40,685 bases of DNA from Planctomycetota bacterium (GTDB lineage Bacteria > Planctomycetota > Planctomycetia > Pirellulales > Pirellulaceae). Made by a program: the position numbers and the translations under genes. The DNA lies in NCBI GenBank assembly GCA_014238905.1, contig JABAAE010000023.1, forward strand, positions 1 to 40,685, written 5' to 3'. Shown here in pieces: positions 30,247-38,599 of the stretch; positions within the stretch are counted from its first letter, which is position 1, and every line of letters begins with the position of its first letter. Under the pieces are notes generated by a model. It was not told the DNA's origin, searched no databases, and worked only from the letters and a program-made list of their open reading frames with translations.

Positions 30247-31642
30247 ACGCCCCAACATCCTGTGGTATTGTACAGACCAACAACGCTTCGACACGATCGG
30301 TGCATTGGGTAATCCTCATGTAAGAACGCCCAACGTTGACCAACTTGTAAAGGACGGTGTGGCGTTCACGCATGCGTTTTGCCAAAGCCCGATTTGCACG
30401 CCTAGCCGTTCAAGTTTTATGACGGGACTATACCCGGCTCGCGTTCGAAACACTCGCAATGGCAACGAGACATTCCCCGCTGATCCGCCAATTATCAGCA
30501 AACTGATTGCAGACGCCGGTTACGATTGCGGGATGGTAGGAAAATTCCATTTGCAAAGCTCGGGGCATCGTACCGAGCCTCGACTTGATGACGGATTTAC
30601 GTTCTGGAAATTCAGCCATGCTCCACGTGACGATTGGCAGCAAGGACACGACTATGCCGACTGGGTCGGTGAAAACGGCGGCGACTTGGATGCGATGCGA
30701 CAAAGTGAGGAACGTGTCTCCCCGGAATTTCATCAGACCACCTGGGCTAGCGAGCGGGCAATCGAGTTTATCTCAAAGGAGCGGCCGGTAGATCAACCTT
30801 GGTTGTTGAACATCAATATCTACGACCCGCATCCGCCGTTTATTCCTCCCAAGGTTTACGCCGACCAGTTTGATCCGTCATCGATGCCAGGTCCGTATTT
30901 TCGTCAGTCGGACTTGGCCCATCAGGCCAAACTCGATCGCATTGACTTTCAGGGCGAAATCTGTGATCCCGTTGGTCACGATGCCAAAAAAATTCAAGCC
31001 AACTACTACGCAATGATCGCGCAGATCGATGACCAATTCGCTCGGATCCTCGAATCGCTGGAAAATACCGGACAACGGGAGAATACCGTTATTCTTTTTA
31101 CCAGCGATCACGGCGAATCACTGGGAGATCACGGATTGTTGTGCAAAGGTGCCCGGTTCTATGAAGGCTTGGTTCGAGTTCCGTTGATTTTCAGTTGGCC
31201 GATGCGCTTTCAACAAGGTTTGGAGAGCAGTGCTTTGGTGGAGTTGCTGGATATGTCACACACCCTGCTGGAGTTGGCAGGTGTTGAGATACCAGAATAT
31301 TTTCAGGGCCAAAGCTTGTTACCAATTCTTGAAGGAACGGACTCACCCGAGCACCTTCGCGATTTCGTCAGATGCGAATACTTTGACGCCCTCGACCCCC
31401 ATTTCACTGGTGGGTCGGGGACCTTCGCAACGATGTATCGTACCGAGAATTACAAGCTGTCGATTTACCACGACAAAGACCTTGGGGAGTTGTATGACTT
31501 GCAGAAAGACCCATGGGAATTTGAAGACCTGTGGGACAATTCTCATTACCAGGAAATCAAGCACCAGCTCATTTACGAGAGCTTCAATGCCCATGTGGTA
31601 CTGACCACAGATGTCGGATCAAGACGCATTGCGCCGATGTGA
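30239..31642 (+). CDS. Cytoplasmic sulfatase (no signal peptide), coupled to tctA
   Basis: The 467-residue sulfatase begins directly at the core strand (MNKRPNILWYCTDQQRFDTIG) with no signal peptide, unlike the five other sulfatases here. Metal residues lie in TDQQR (Asp13) and TSDHGESLGDHG. The formylglycine motif is C53-T-P-S-R. KGARFYEGLVRVPLIFSWP and the DQQ/SDHGE pattern resemble the choline-sulfatase/iduronate-type branch. Its ATG lies inside the last codons of tctA (8-bp overlap), so it is translated with the transporter. I infer that it removes sulfate from the imported substrate in the cytoplasm, as choline sulfatase does. A phosphonate monoester hydrolase-like activity is a less likely alternative. 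Confidence 0.9.
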   Translation: MNKRPNILWYCTDQQRFDTIGALGNPHVRTPNVDQLVKDGVAFTHAFCQSPICTPSRSSFMTGLYPARVRNTRNGNETFPADPPIISKLIADAGYDCGMVGKFHLQSSGHRTEPRLDDGFTFWKFSHAPRDDWQQGHDYADWVGENGGDLDAMRQSEERVSPEFHQTTWASERAIEFISKERPVDQPWLLNINIYDPHPPFIPPKVYADQFDPSSMPGPYFRQSDLAHQAKLDRIDFQGEICDPVGHDAKKIQANYYAMIAQIDDQFARILESLENTGQRENTVILFTSDHGESLGDHGLLCKGARFYEGLVRVPLIFSWPMRFQQGLESSALVELLDMSHTLLELAGVEIPEYFQGQSLLPILEGTDSPEHLRDFVRCEYFDALDPHFTGGSGTFATMYRTENYKLSIYHDKDLGELYDLQKDPWEFEDLWDNSHYQEIKHQLIYESFNAHVVLTTDVGSRRIAPM

Positions 31643-31671
31643 ATAGTGGGTTCGCTATGGAACGCTCGTTG

Positions 31672-31711
31672 AACGCTAAATCACTGGTGAAGACTCGTGT
31701 GTATTAGCGTT
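31672..31711. terminator. Possible bidirectional terminator hairpin
   Basis: An 8-bp perfect inverted repeat, AACGCTAA at 31672-31679 and TTAGCGTT at 31704-31711, lies between the ends of the convergent sulfatase and TctC-TctB genes. The loop is long (24 bases) and there is no T tract, so the structure is only suggestive. Confidence 0.3.
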
Positions 31712-31741
31712 GGTCAGCGGTTCTAAATGACGAATGCTCAG

Positions 31742-33109
31742 TTACGGCAGTACGATCGCAAATACGTTGGTGAATACAAAGTGGAGTCCGAGGCTCATCG
31801 TCAGTGCGACGGCTAACATCATTGGCAGTTGTTTGACCTTTCTGCTGGTAAGAAGCAGTCCCAAGCCAAAAACAAACATAAAAGTCGAAACACGAAATCC
31901 GGCCCAGTTCATTTGCATCACGAGTACATAAACTGCCGTTCCAGCCATCGAAACGAAAGCCAGCCAGGGGCGGATCGAGTAACCTGCCTGTATTGCTTCG
32001 GCGTTTTCACGCTTCAGGGGGGTGGTTTTCCAGCTTGGTAAGGTTTGAAAAGCGACTACCAGCGACAATATGGCAACGATTCCCAGAACCAGTATGGGAA
32101 AATTCGGTGTTTGCGTCAGTTCGCGCTGCGCAACGTTGGCGAAACGACGTTCGCGTTTGACCAGTGATTGCCGCAAGGATTCGCCTGTAAGAAACACGTT
32201 GTCAGTCTGGATTGCCCTGAGCGCTTCCTGCACCTGCCGAGTTTGCATCGACTTTTCAAGAACGTCTGCCAACACCCTGATTTTCTCTCCTGGGGTATTT
32301 TTGGGCGCCCACCAGAACTGCATAATACTGGCGATCACATCAAATCCCTGTTCAACCGCGGTGGGAATTTCCGGGGCTGACGGATGTCGCGTCTGGCCAC
32401 AATAGGCCAAAGCGCGAATGCCAGCGGATTTGAACTGCATGTATTCTGCTAAGGAGAACGCGGATACATCGATGTGTCCGCCCGCCAGCGCTGCAAACCG
32501 CTTGGCACCACCGCCTGTTTGAGTGTATCGAAATCGAGCTCCTTGCTTGGCATTCTCCAGCATGAGTCCCACAAAATGGCTCGGCGCTCCAATGTTAGCC
32601 GAAAAAACAATTTCGTCTGGACGGGCTACAGCTTCAGTTAGCAGCTGTTCCAAGTCGGTGTATTTGGAGTCACCGGCTACCGCGATCACGTTGCCGACTT
32701 CGCCCGTTCCCGCGACAGGTTCAAACGCCTCTGGACCATAGTCAGCACTCCCGGCATACTTTGCCGAAATGATACCTTCATGGAGGCACAGCAGCGTGTA
32801 GCCGTCGGGTTCGGACTCCATTACCCGCCGACTGCCAATGGTGCCACCAGCGCCGGGCACGTTTAAAATGACGATTGGTTGGGCGAGCAATTCGTTGTCT
32901 TTAATCGCCTTCTGAAGAATCCTGACAAAGGTGTCGCTTCCGCCGCCAGCTCCGAAAGGAACAATCACTTTGATTGGTTGCTCTGGATAATTGTCGGAAA
33001 TGGTCCCTGGCGTCGAGCGCGTTGATGCTTCGGATGTCGACTGTCCGTCAGCTCGGCCGCAGACAATCAGTGCTAATATCATGGCAACAATGACCAGATT
33101 TTGTTGCAT
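31742..33109 (-). CDS. TctC-TctB fusion: binding protein joined to membrane subunit
   Basis: The 455-residue protein starts with a signal segment (about 5-22). Residues about 40-325 are a TctC/Bug-type periplasmic binding protein: YPEQPIKVIVPFGAGGGSD, VLNVPGAGGTIGSRRV, EPDGYTLLCLHEG and GAPSHFVGLMLENAKQGA are family marks. From about 331 four hydrophobic segments follow (337-355, 381-400, 405-420, 428-452), ending FTNVFAIVLP, the usual end of TctB. The first of these, TPNFPILVLGIVAIL, matches the GPxxFP entry to the second helix of ordinary TctB; helix 1 seems to be missing. This keeps the binding protein outside while leaving the remaining helices in normal orientation. No other TctB or TctC lies in the window, so it should serve the TctA at 28720. 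Confidence 0.88.
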   Translation of the reverse strand: MQQNLVIVAMILALIVCGRADGQSTSEASTRSTPGTISDNYPEQPIKVIVPFGAGGGSDTFVRILQKAIKDNELLAQPIVILNVPGAGGTIGSRRVMESEPDGYTLLCLHEGIISAKYAGSADYGPEAFEPVAGTGEVGNVIAVAGDSKYTDLEQLLTEAVARPDEIVFSANIGAPSHFVGLMLENAKQGARFRYTQTGGGAKRFAALAGGHIDVSAFSLAEYMQFKSAGIRALAYCGQTRHPSAPEIPTAVEQGFDVIASIMQFWWAPKNTPGEKIRVLADVLEKSMQTRQVQEALRAIQTDNVFLTGESLRQSLVKRERRFANVAQRELTQTPNFPILVLGIVAILSLVVAFQTLPSWKTTPLKRENAEAIQAGYSIRPWLAFVSMAGTAVYVLVMQMNWAGFRVSTFMFVFGLGLLLTSRKVKQLPMMLAVALTMSLGLHFVFTNVFAIVLP

Positions 33110-33334
33110 GTCGTGAAAACCCTGGGAAAGGTAAGCGATTGGTTGCCTCTTGGTTTGGAACAGTTCAGTATATCTGATGCATTAACAACTACCCAGTTGA
33201 TGGAATCTGGAAAACTGATTTGCGAAATGTTTTCATTGATCGACCTGAGGTGTTGGCAATTTCCAATGCGTGCACTTTTTTTGACATCTAATTTCTTTGG
33301 CAACGACTGGTCGGCAACGGTGAACGCCCCGATT

Positions 33335-33514
33335 GCAAAGGAAATCGATTCGCTTTGGTTGTCAGCATTGAAGGGGCACGACTCCGTGTTGAAATTGCTT
33401 CTCGAGCACAAAGCGAACGGAAACGCCATCCCGCAGTTCGACGGTGAGATCATTACAGGGCTGACGATCACCCGAGAAAGAAAGCACGAAGAAGTGGTGA
33501 AACTGTTAAGATGA
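33335..33514 (+). pseudogene. Ankyrin-repeat gene fragment
   Basis: The last ~60 codons of a longer plus-strand frame (from 33101) read LWLSALKGHDSVLKLLLEHK and then TITRERKHEEVVKLLR, matching ankyrin repeat consensus (A..GH..VVKLLLE.GA). The upstream half of that frame has no protein-like character and overlaps the TctC-TctB start. It looks like the tail of a decayed ankyrin-repeat gene. A short functional protein is possible but unsupported. Confidence 0.5.
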
Positions 33515-33644
33515 AGCAGTGCAGTTTCTAAAAGAAAACGGCTTAAATCGCAGACGCCTCGGATGTATACACGACTGCGTGAATAGATACGCATTAAGGG
33601 CCACAGCGGTGTTTCTTTTTTTACCTCCTCAGCAAGTTACTGTG

Positions 33645-33688
33645 TCCCCATTTTTAAACTGAAACATCCCCATTTTTAAACCGAAACA
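33645..33688. repeat. 22-bp tandem repeat, two copies, next to a tRNA gene
   Basis: TCCCCATTTTTAAACTGAAACA (33645-33666) is followed at once by the same unit with one change (33667-33688). Similar GTGTCCCCATTTTT sequences occur as dispersed intergenic motifs in several bacteria, often near REP-type elements; that link is from memory and untested here. The array lies 45 bp from the 3' end of the tRNA gene. Confidence 0.8.
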
Positions 33689-33732
33689 GAAAAGTCAATT
33701 GGATGCGGAACCAGTTTGGTTTTCGGCAAAAG

Positions 33733-33806
33733 CACCCCGAGCAGGATTCGAACCTGCGACCTACTGATTAGAAGTCAGTTGCTCTATCCAGCTGAGCTAT
33801 CGGGGC
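33733..33806 (-). tRNA. tRNA-Arg (anticodon TCT)
   Basis: The minus strand folds as a complete 74-nt tRNA. The acceptor GCCCCGA pairs with TCGGGGT (a G-U at position 1-72), discriminator G. The D arm is AGCTCAGCTGGATAGAGCA, the anticodon arm CTGACTTCTAATCAG with TCT at the anticodon, and the T arm GCAGGTTCGAATCCTGC. CCA is not encoded. It is flanked on both sides by gene fragments and repeats. No second copy of its 3' end was seen in the window, so an integrated element is not demonstrated. Confidence 0.97.
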
Positions 33807-34196
33807 GAACTCGGTTTTTACCGTGTCAAATGGTGTTTTATTTTTGGACGCCGTCTAGTGTACAACCAACGTCACTGCCGCGTAAAGGGATTGACTATAG
33901 ATCAGGAATTACAACGGCTTTCGAAGGGGCTTGGCGAGAAAACCTGGCGCGACGTCGCCTCAATTCAGTCCAATTTGGAATCCAAAAAGTTGGAGATGTT
34001 ATCCTATCAGGATAGGCTTTTAAAAAAAACATCATTGACCCCCGGGCCAGCACCGGCCAATCGATAAATCGACAGCTCTAGCAGCCGTTGTCAGTTGCTG
34101 ACTGCAAGGCGACAAGCCGGGTTTCCTGTCGAAGCTGGATGACTCATACGTAAGTGCCCGCTCAGTCGTATTCACATCTGTTTTTCAAATTCTATT
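33807..34196. other. Region between tRNA-Arg and CsgG-like lipoprotein gene; holds a gene remnant
   Basis: Upstream of the tRNA on the minus strand, this stretch should contain its promoter. The plus-strand frame 33858-34067 (GTG start, 69 codons) contains VKGLTIDQELQRL, related to a second fragment at 38291-38404, and is listed separately. The remainder has no recognisable gene. Confidence 0.45.
33858..34067 (+). pseudogene. Fragment of an unknown repeated gene family (copy 1)
   Basis: A 69-residue frame from a GTG contains VKGLTIDQELQRLSKGLGEK and continues as a charged, helical segment. Its DNA at 33881-33917 matches 38290-38326 at about 34 of 37 positions, and the shared frame gives VKGL(T/A)IDQE(L/F)QR in both. 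Sequence similarity in the same reading frame suggests two remnants of one gene family. There is no ribosome site and no family I recognise. Confidence 0.4.
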
Positions 34197-36599
34197 TTAT
34201 TTTTCGTGAGGCTTGAATTCCCATTCCCCGATAAGTGCATCATCGTCGCCTTGCAGCAGGATCAGTTGAGCGTCGTTGAGCTTGGCCCACTTGGACGTTT
34301 TTTTCTGTTTGTGGTGCAAGACCACAACGAGAGTCGTTTGAGGATTCGCCGAAGCAAGCGGATCAAGATCTACCGGGAGAGAATTTACCTTTTCCTTGTG
34401 TGGAATGATCAAGACTATCGCACTATTGCCTTTGGATCGCTTGAAAGCTTCACGCAATACCTGCTCCATATTCGGTGGTTTTGACTCGCGAATACCAACA
34501 TTCATTCTGAACGGTAATTTTCCCTTTAAATGCTTGACCATCTCCAATTTATTATCGGGGGTAGCCGGCTTCATTTCGGGAAAGACCTGGTGATCAACTT
34601 CGTCCTTATCGCTAGTTTTGTTTGTCAGGGGGACGTATTGAAAATTGATCAAGGTTGTTGCCGAAATCGTCCTGATGAAATCACTCAGCTCCTGTGTGAC
34701 CTTGTTTATTGGGCTGTTGATATCGATTCCAATACCGTCAGGAATGTGCCAGAGAAATTGAATCGAATCGACGTCGTTGGCAATACCAAACGGGTTGGCA
34801 GCCAACGGCGTGGATGGCTGTTGTCCATTCATCAGGGCGAGTTGATCGGAGTAGCTGATAACGAGTTTATTCGCTTTCTTCCGGTCCCGACTCTTTTCCG
34901 TATACGTCCCGATGAATTCGAGTGATTTGATGATGCGGCCGATGGTCGTACTATCCAGTGAATCCCGCTCATCAGACACCTGATACAAATATTTCGAAAT
35001 CAGGCTGTCCGTCTCCTCACGCATTTTGGGCGTCGCGTCCGGGATTTGAGCCATGTAAATCAACACATCGCCGAGGATTTCGAGGTCGCTGGGGCTCATG
35101 CGATAATTTCGATCACCGTAGTTGACGTCGTTCTCAGTCAGTCCGCTCACGTAATGATGTGGACTTTGGGGAAGGCTGTCCTGCCAATTGACCAAAGCTG
35201 CCGCCTGTGGACTCTCTTTTGCAATGCCAAATTGGCAACGCGCCGATTCATTGAATGGCCACAGCTTCGAGTACTGGGGCCAATGCAGTTGATCGATCAG
35301 GCCATCAGCCAGTAGAGCTTTCCGATACGCTTTAGATTCTTTACCTATGGAAAAAATGATACTGGCATGTCCAGACCAAAAATTATCAGCAAAAAACGTC
35401 GTCTGTTCCTTCAATTGTTGCTGCATTTCTCGAAACACACGCGTACTCTCTGCCGGTGGCACGTTTGCCTCAAAATCATCCCAAAACTGAGCCAACAAGG
35501 CTTGTTCCTTCTTGAAATTTCCGAGCAATCCCTGGCAGGCCGACAGTGTCAACAGGCTGGCGAAGTAGTCTGGGCCACGACCTGGTTGCGCAATGATCGA
35601 TTCGTACTGATCGATTCGATCGCTTAACATCTTGGTGACTTCATTGGCAGATTCGAGCTCGGCTTTGCGGTCCTTGGCAATCTGCATGGCAGCCCGCCGC
35701 TGTATTCTTTTCAGGTTGTCCAGCAGGATCTCGGCTTGCGGATCCAATTCAAGGGCCTCCTGCAACCGTTGTCGCTCCAGTTCCCTGTCTCCACGAATGG
35801 CGGCCAACCTCGATTGGCTAAAGGCATTGAAGGCATCAAAATTCCTGATCTGCCCGCTGCCAATCTCCTGCTGTTGCAAGTTGGTCAACTGGAGATTCAA
35901 TCCGGCCACCACTTTTTGCGAAAGCTCGCCGTGAAGGTCGAAAATGTTCTGCTTGTTGCCTTGTATCGATTCGGCCAGCTCGACTTCGCCCGTTTCTACA
36001 GAGAGTAACCTTACGTCAATCTGGATTTTATCGTCCAGGACCGTAAACGAGCCGGCTACGATTTTGTGGGCTGAAATGCCCTTGCCAAGTTTGACCACCG
36101 TGGTTTCATCAATAAACTCGGTCTTCCCCAGATTCTGCTCGGCAATAATCTCCTGCAGGCGGGCGCGTTCGACTACGCGCACGGAGTTTAATTTTGACAG
36201 GGAAGTAATCAGCATATCCCGGAACCCGAGGCGCAGCGCATCGAACTTTTTTTGCTGCGAGTGATTATCAAAATCCGCCACAACAATACTGGAATAATCG
36301 ATCGCTTTTCCATCTTGCTTGCGCGGCGGTGCGGTTCTGGATGGTTCGTCCGGTCCATTGCCGTTCACACCGGAACCTTGGTCTGGGGCAGAGGGGTTCC
36401 GGGTTTCGGGCGTCGCTGGGCGTTCTGTCTTTCCGGGAGTCGCTGGGAGTTCTGTATTTCCGGGAGTTTGTGCCGCTTGTTGCCCGTTGCCAGGTAGGTT
36501 CTGTTTCCCACAACCCATGACCATGATGGTGAACAAAATGAGAATGAAAAGCGAAAACAGAACCCTGCCTGAAAGTAAATTGGCTGTTGCCACTCGCAT
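34197..36599 (-). CDS. CsgG-like lipoprotein with long C-terminal region
   Basis: The 800-residue protein starts at an ATG behind AAGGAACCGG. A hydrophobic leader ends in V-M-G-C (Cys30), a lipobox-like site. A Pro/Thr-rich linker (about 31-95) has short repeats (TPGNTELPATPGKTERPATP). Residues about 98-236 resemble CsgG/FlgO: SIVVADFDNHS, SVRVVERARLQEIIAEQNL, GKGISAHKIVAGSFTVLDD and VDVRLL-type strands. A helical stretch with tetratricopeptide-like character follows (about 250-450). The C-terminal ~170 residues alternate strands and helices (FLWHIPDGIGIDI, SAIVLIIPHKE, TTLVVVLHH) like a degenerate von Willebrand A fold lacking the metal site. It is 12 bp downstream of a second CsgG-like gene. 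Confidence 0.75.
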   Translation of the reverse strand: MRVATANLLSGRVLFSLFILILFTIMVMGCGKQNLPGNGQQAAQTPGNTELPATPGKTERPATPETRNPSAPDQGSGVNGNGPDEPSRTAPPRKQDGKAIDYSSIVVADFDNHSQQKKFDALRLGFRDMLITSLSKLNSVRVVERARLQEIIAEQNLGKTEFIDETTVVKLGKGISAHKIVAGSFTVLDDKIQIDVRLLSVETGEVELAESIQGNKQNIFDLHGELSQKVVAGLNLQLTNLQQQEIGSGQIRNFDAFNAFSQSRLAAIRGDRELERQRLQEALELDPQAEILLDNLKRIQRRAAMQIAKDRKAELESANEVTKMLSDRIDQYESIIAQPGRGPDYFASLLTLSACQGLLGNFKKEQALLAQFWDDFEANVPPAESTRVFREMQQQLKEQTTFFADNFWSGHASIIFSIGKESKAYRKALLADGLIDQLHWPQYSKLWPFNESARCQFGIAKESPQAAALVNWQDSLPQSPHHYVSGLTENDVNYGDRNYRMSPSDLEILGDVLIYMAQIPDATPKMREETDSLISKYLYQVSDERDSLDSTTIGRIIKSLEFIGTYTEKSRDRKKANKLVISYSDQLALMNGQQPSTPLAANPFGIANDVDSIQFLWHIPDGIGIDINSPINKVTQELSDFIRTISATTLINFQYVPLTNKTSDKDEVDHQVFPEMKPATPDNKLEMVKHLKGKLPFRMNVGIRESKPPNMEQVLREAFKRSKGNSAIVLIIPHKEKVNSLPVDLDPLASANPQTTLVVVLHHKQKKTSKWAKLNDAQLILLQGDDDALIGEWEFKPHEK

Positions 36600-36611
36600 T
36601 CGTCCGGTTCC

Positions 36612-37586
36612 TTATTGTTCTTGAATATTTTGGCTAATGATGGTTGAAATCAATGTGGAAAAGTCAGGATGTTTTTCTTTTAGTTGTCCTAGTCTCTGAA
36701 TCCCCGGTTCTATTTGGCCCAGGTCCATTTGATCCAGCGCTGCACCAATTTCTTCCAGTTCTTTTTTGGGTAGATTATGCTTGACGAGAAACTCCCTGTT
36801 CCAGTGGTTGGCGTTCTGGCCAACCTTGTCCAGGATCTTCTCGGAAACGCCAGACAACAGATTGGTAAATTCAGCGGAACCACCATTGGCTCCTTCGGAA
36901 ACAACGGTTGCGCCCGTTTCGACGTCGACTAATCTTGCATCGATTCTCAGCGTGTCTTCATAGAAGAAATACGATCCGAATACCAAATAGCGAGCCCCTA
37001 GTAATTCGCCGATTTTCGCCACAGTTGCCTGGTTAAATCTCTTTGAACTTGCCAGATTCAATTCAGCATATACTTTCTGTATCTGCACCCTTTCTACAAT
37101 CGTTAGATTGTCAGAGGCGGAAAGGAATGAAATCATCATCGTGCAGAGGACTTTGCTCAAGGAGCCAGGTTTTTCGTTGTCCGCTGACAAATCCTCGAAA
37201 TACAATACGGCAACTGTGTTCGGATCTGAAGTCTTCGCGCCACCAATCGTTGTAACGGTGTTCATGGAAATTTCCGGCGGCGTCATTGGTCTTTTGGCCG
37301 TTTTCTCCGTTTCGTCCGGTTCTGACCGTATTGATTGCAGGAAGAACAATAGTAAAGCTATGGCAATGGACAAGGCAAAATAGACATGGTTGTGATGGAT
37401 CGCCCACCAACGGGGAAAAAGATGAGAGCGAATGTTGTCTGTGTCTGCAAGAACGGTGATTAGCGTTGCCTGGTCGAGACGTCGATACGATTTGATTTTG
37501 ATTTTTTTCGCGACGACGTTCAATTCGTCTCGAGAGAGCGAATCGAGTTTAATAAGAACGGCTTTGTCTGGATTGTTATCTTTCAT
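36612..37586 (-). CDS. Inner-membrane protein with SAP/Rho-N-like head and CsgG-like domain
   Basis: The 324-residue protein has an N-terminal helical module (about 14-48, LDSLSRDELNVVAKKIKIKS) resembling SAP/Rho-N-type folds. One membrane segment follows (about 66-86, ALSIAIALLLFFLQ). Residues about 121-258 are CsgG-like (NTVAVLYFEDLSADNEKP, LTIVERVQIQKVYAELNL, GARYLVFGSYFFYEDTLRID), parallel to the next gene's domain. This gives a single-pass topology with the CsgG-like part outside the cytoplasm and the small head inside. It is the first gene of a two-gene operon with the lipoprotein. Pairing suggests two envelope layers linked through similar domains; function is unknown. Confidence 0.75.
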   Translation of the reverse strand: MKDNNPDKAVLIKLDSLSRDELNVVAKKIKIKSYRRLDQATLITVLADTDNIRSHLFPRWWAIHHNHVYFALSIAIALLLFFLQSIRSEPDETEKTAKRPMTPPEISMNTVTTIGGAKTSDPNTVAVLYFEDLSADNEKPGSLSKVLCTMMISFLSASDNLTIVERVQIQKVYAELNLASSKRFNQATVAKIGELLGARYLVFGSYFFYEDTLRIDARLVDVETGATVVSEGANGGSAEFTNLLSGVSEKILDKVGQNANHWNREFLVKHNLPKKELEEIGAALDQMDLGQIEPGIQRLGQLKEKHPDFSTLISTIISQNIQEQ

Positions 37587-38521
37587 CGGTTTGTGACCTG
37601 AGTGCGTTCAGATTTTAATGCAGCTTGCGAGTGAAATCTGGGAATCCGTCGTGGAAATGTCGCTGGTTGGTTTTTCGTGTTGATTGTCACTGACTGTGAT
37701 TAAGCAGGGTGGAGTTGTCGCTTAGCAGTCAATTTGTCGATAGCATTTGCTTGCAATCGGATCATGTTCAAAAAAAGCAAAAGCGTTTTTTGGTGGCAGG
37801 ATGGCATGGTGGAATTTTCAAGGCATCGTGTAACATGGTATCAAATCTAGTGACATTAATCAAAACAGGCCCTGAGGCTTGCTAACGTCTCTGAAGATGA
37901 TCCCGAAAACGGATACGAGGACCTCATCAAGTATTTGGGTGACAACTCGTCCCAAACGGCTCAGGAGTTCTTCACCAACCGTACGCTCTTGCATTCAATG
38001 AAAATGATGCCCGAACTTAACGCGGAAGAGACCTTACACGCCCCCATCTAGTGCACGGTTGGCATGTTAATCCCGTGCCTTGCTGAGGTGAATTGCAACG
38101 ACGGCAACACCCGGGCCATCGGGCTCTACGGCCAAGAGTTCATCAACATCATGGCAAGCATCGTCAGCATGAACCTCGTGCTGCATCGCGTATCCGACTT
38201 CGACATCCGCAGCGGCAAAGCCCTTTTTGACCCAGCATTGATTAAAGATAATCTTCTCAAGAATTTTGACGGCGCCGAGTGCCCCGCCACGTAAAGGGAT
38301 TGGCAATAGATCAGGAATTTCAACGGATTATTAAATTTTTCGGTGACGAGATCGGGCGAAAAATGCACGCCATAAACCGCGCGGAAAAAAATCGCGGCCA
38401 TTGAACAAAAGTTGGCATCAAACAATTTAAAAATTTCAACCGCGATGGATTGGCTATTCGACCAAGCGATTACAGAACGCCGGCAATTTCAAAGCCGGCG
38501 ATGAAACCTTTTACTAGGCGG
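37587..38521. other. Long region of decayed or unassigned sequence
   Basis: The right side of the CsgG operon should hold its promoter near 37590-37800. Beyond, plus-strand stretches read as protein without proper starts: 37860-38051 (ENGYEDLIKYLGDNSSQ) and 38064-38294 (YGQEFINIMASIVSMNLVLH). The minus strand is open over the same bases. At 38291-38404 lies the second VKGLAIDQEFQR fragment, and at about 38428-38455 a sequence close to the one at 38908-38935. This looks like a graveyard of gene fragments rather than functional genes. Confidence 0.45.
38291..38404 (+). pseudogene. Fragment of an unknown repeated gene family (copy 2)
   Basis: The frame reads VKGLAIDQEFQRIIKFFGDE and ends at a TGA after RAEKNRGH. 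It is the counterpart of the fragment at 33858, sharing the DNA of 38290-38326 with three mismatches. No start codon lies at its left, and the frame is short. Confidence 0.4.
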
Positions 38522-38526
38522 TCACT

Positions 38527-38552
38527 CGTCCGCTGGATCGTCGGGGGAGTCG
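38527..38552. repeat. 26-bp repeat shared with 40352-40377
   Basis: An exact 26-base match (CGTCCGCTGGATCGTCGGGG plus AGTCG context) occurs here and at 40352-40377. On the minus strand both encode DSPDDPAD in the same frame, at the 3' end of a small membrane-protein gene. Confidence 0.9.
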
Positions 38553-38599
38553 CCAAGCTTGGCTTTGAGTGCGGCAATGTCCGTTTGCACCAATTTCGA

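Noticed and set aside
34197..36599. A true von Willebrand A domain at the C-terminus of the CsgG-like lipoprotein
   Set aside because: The DxSxS metal site is absent; only the alternating strand/helix pattern resembles it, so it is described as degenerate.
38067..38306. Minus-strand 79-codon frame as a gene
   Set aside because: Both strands are open over the same bases and neither has a ribosome site or a known motif.
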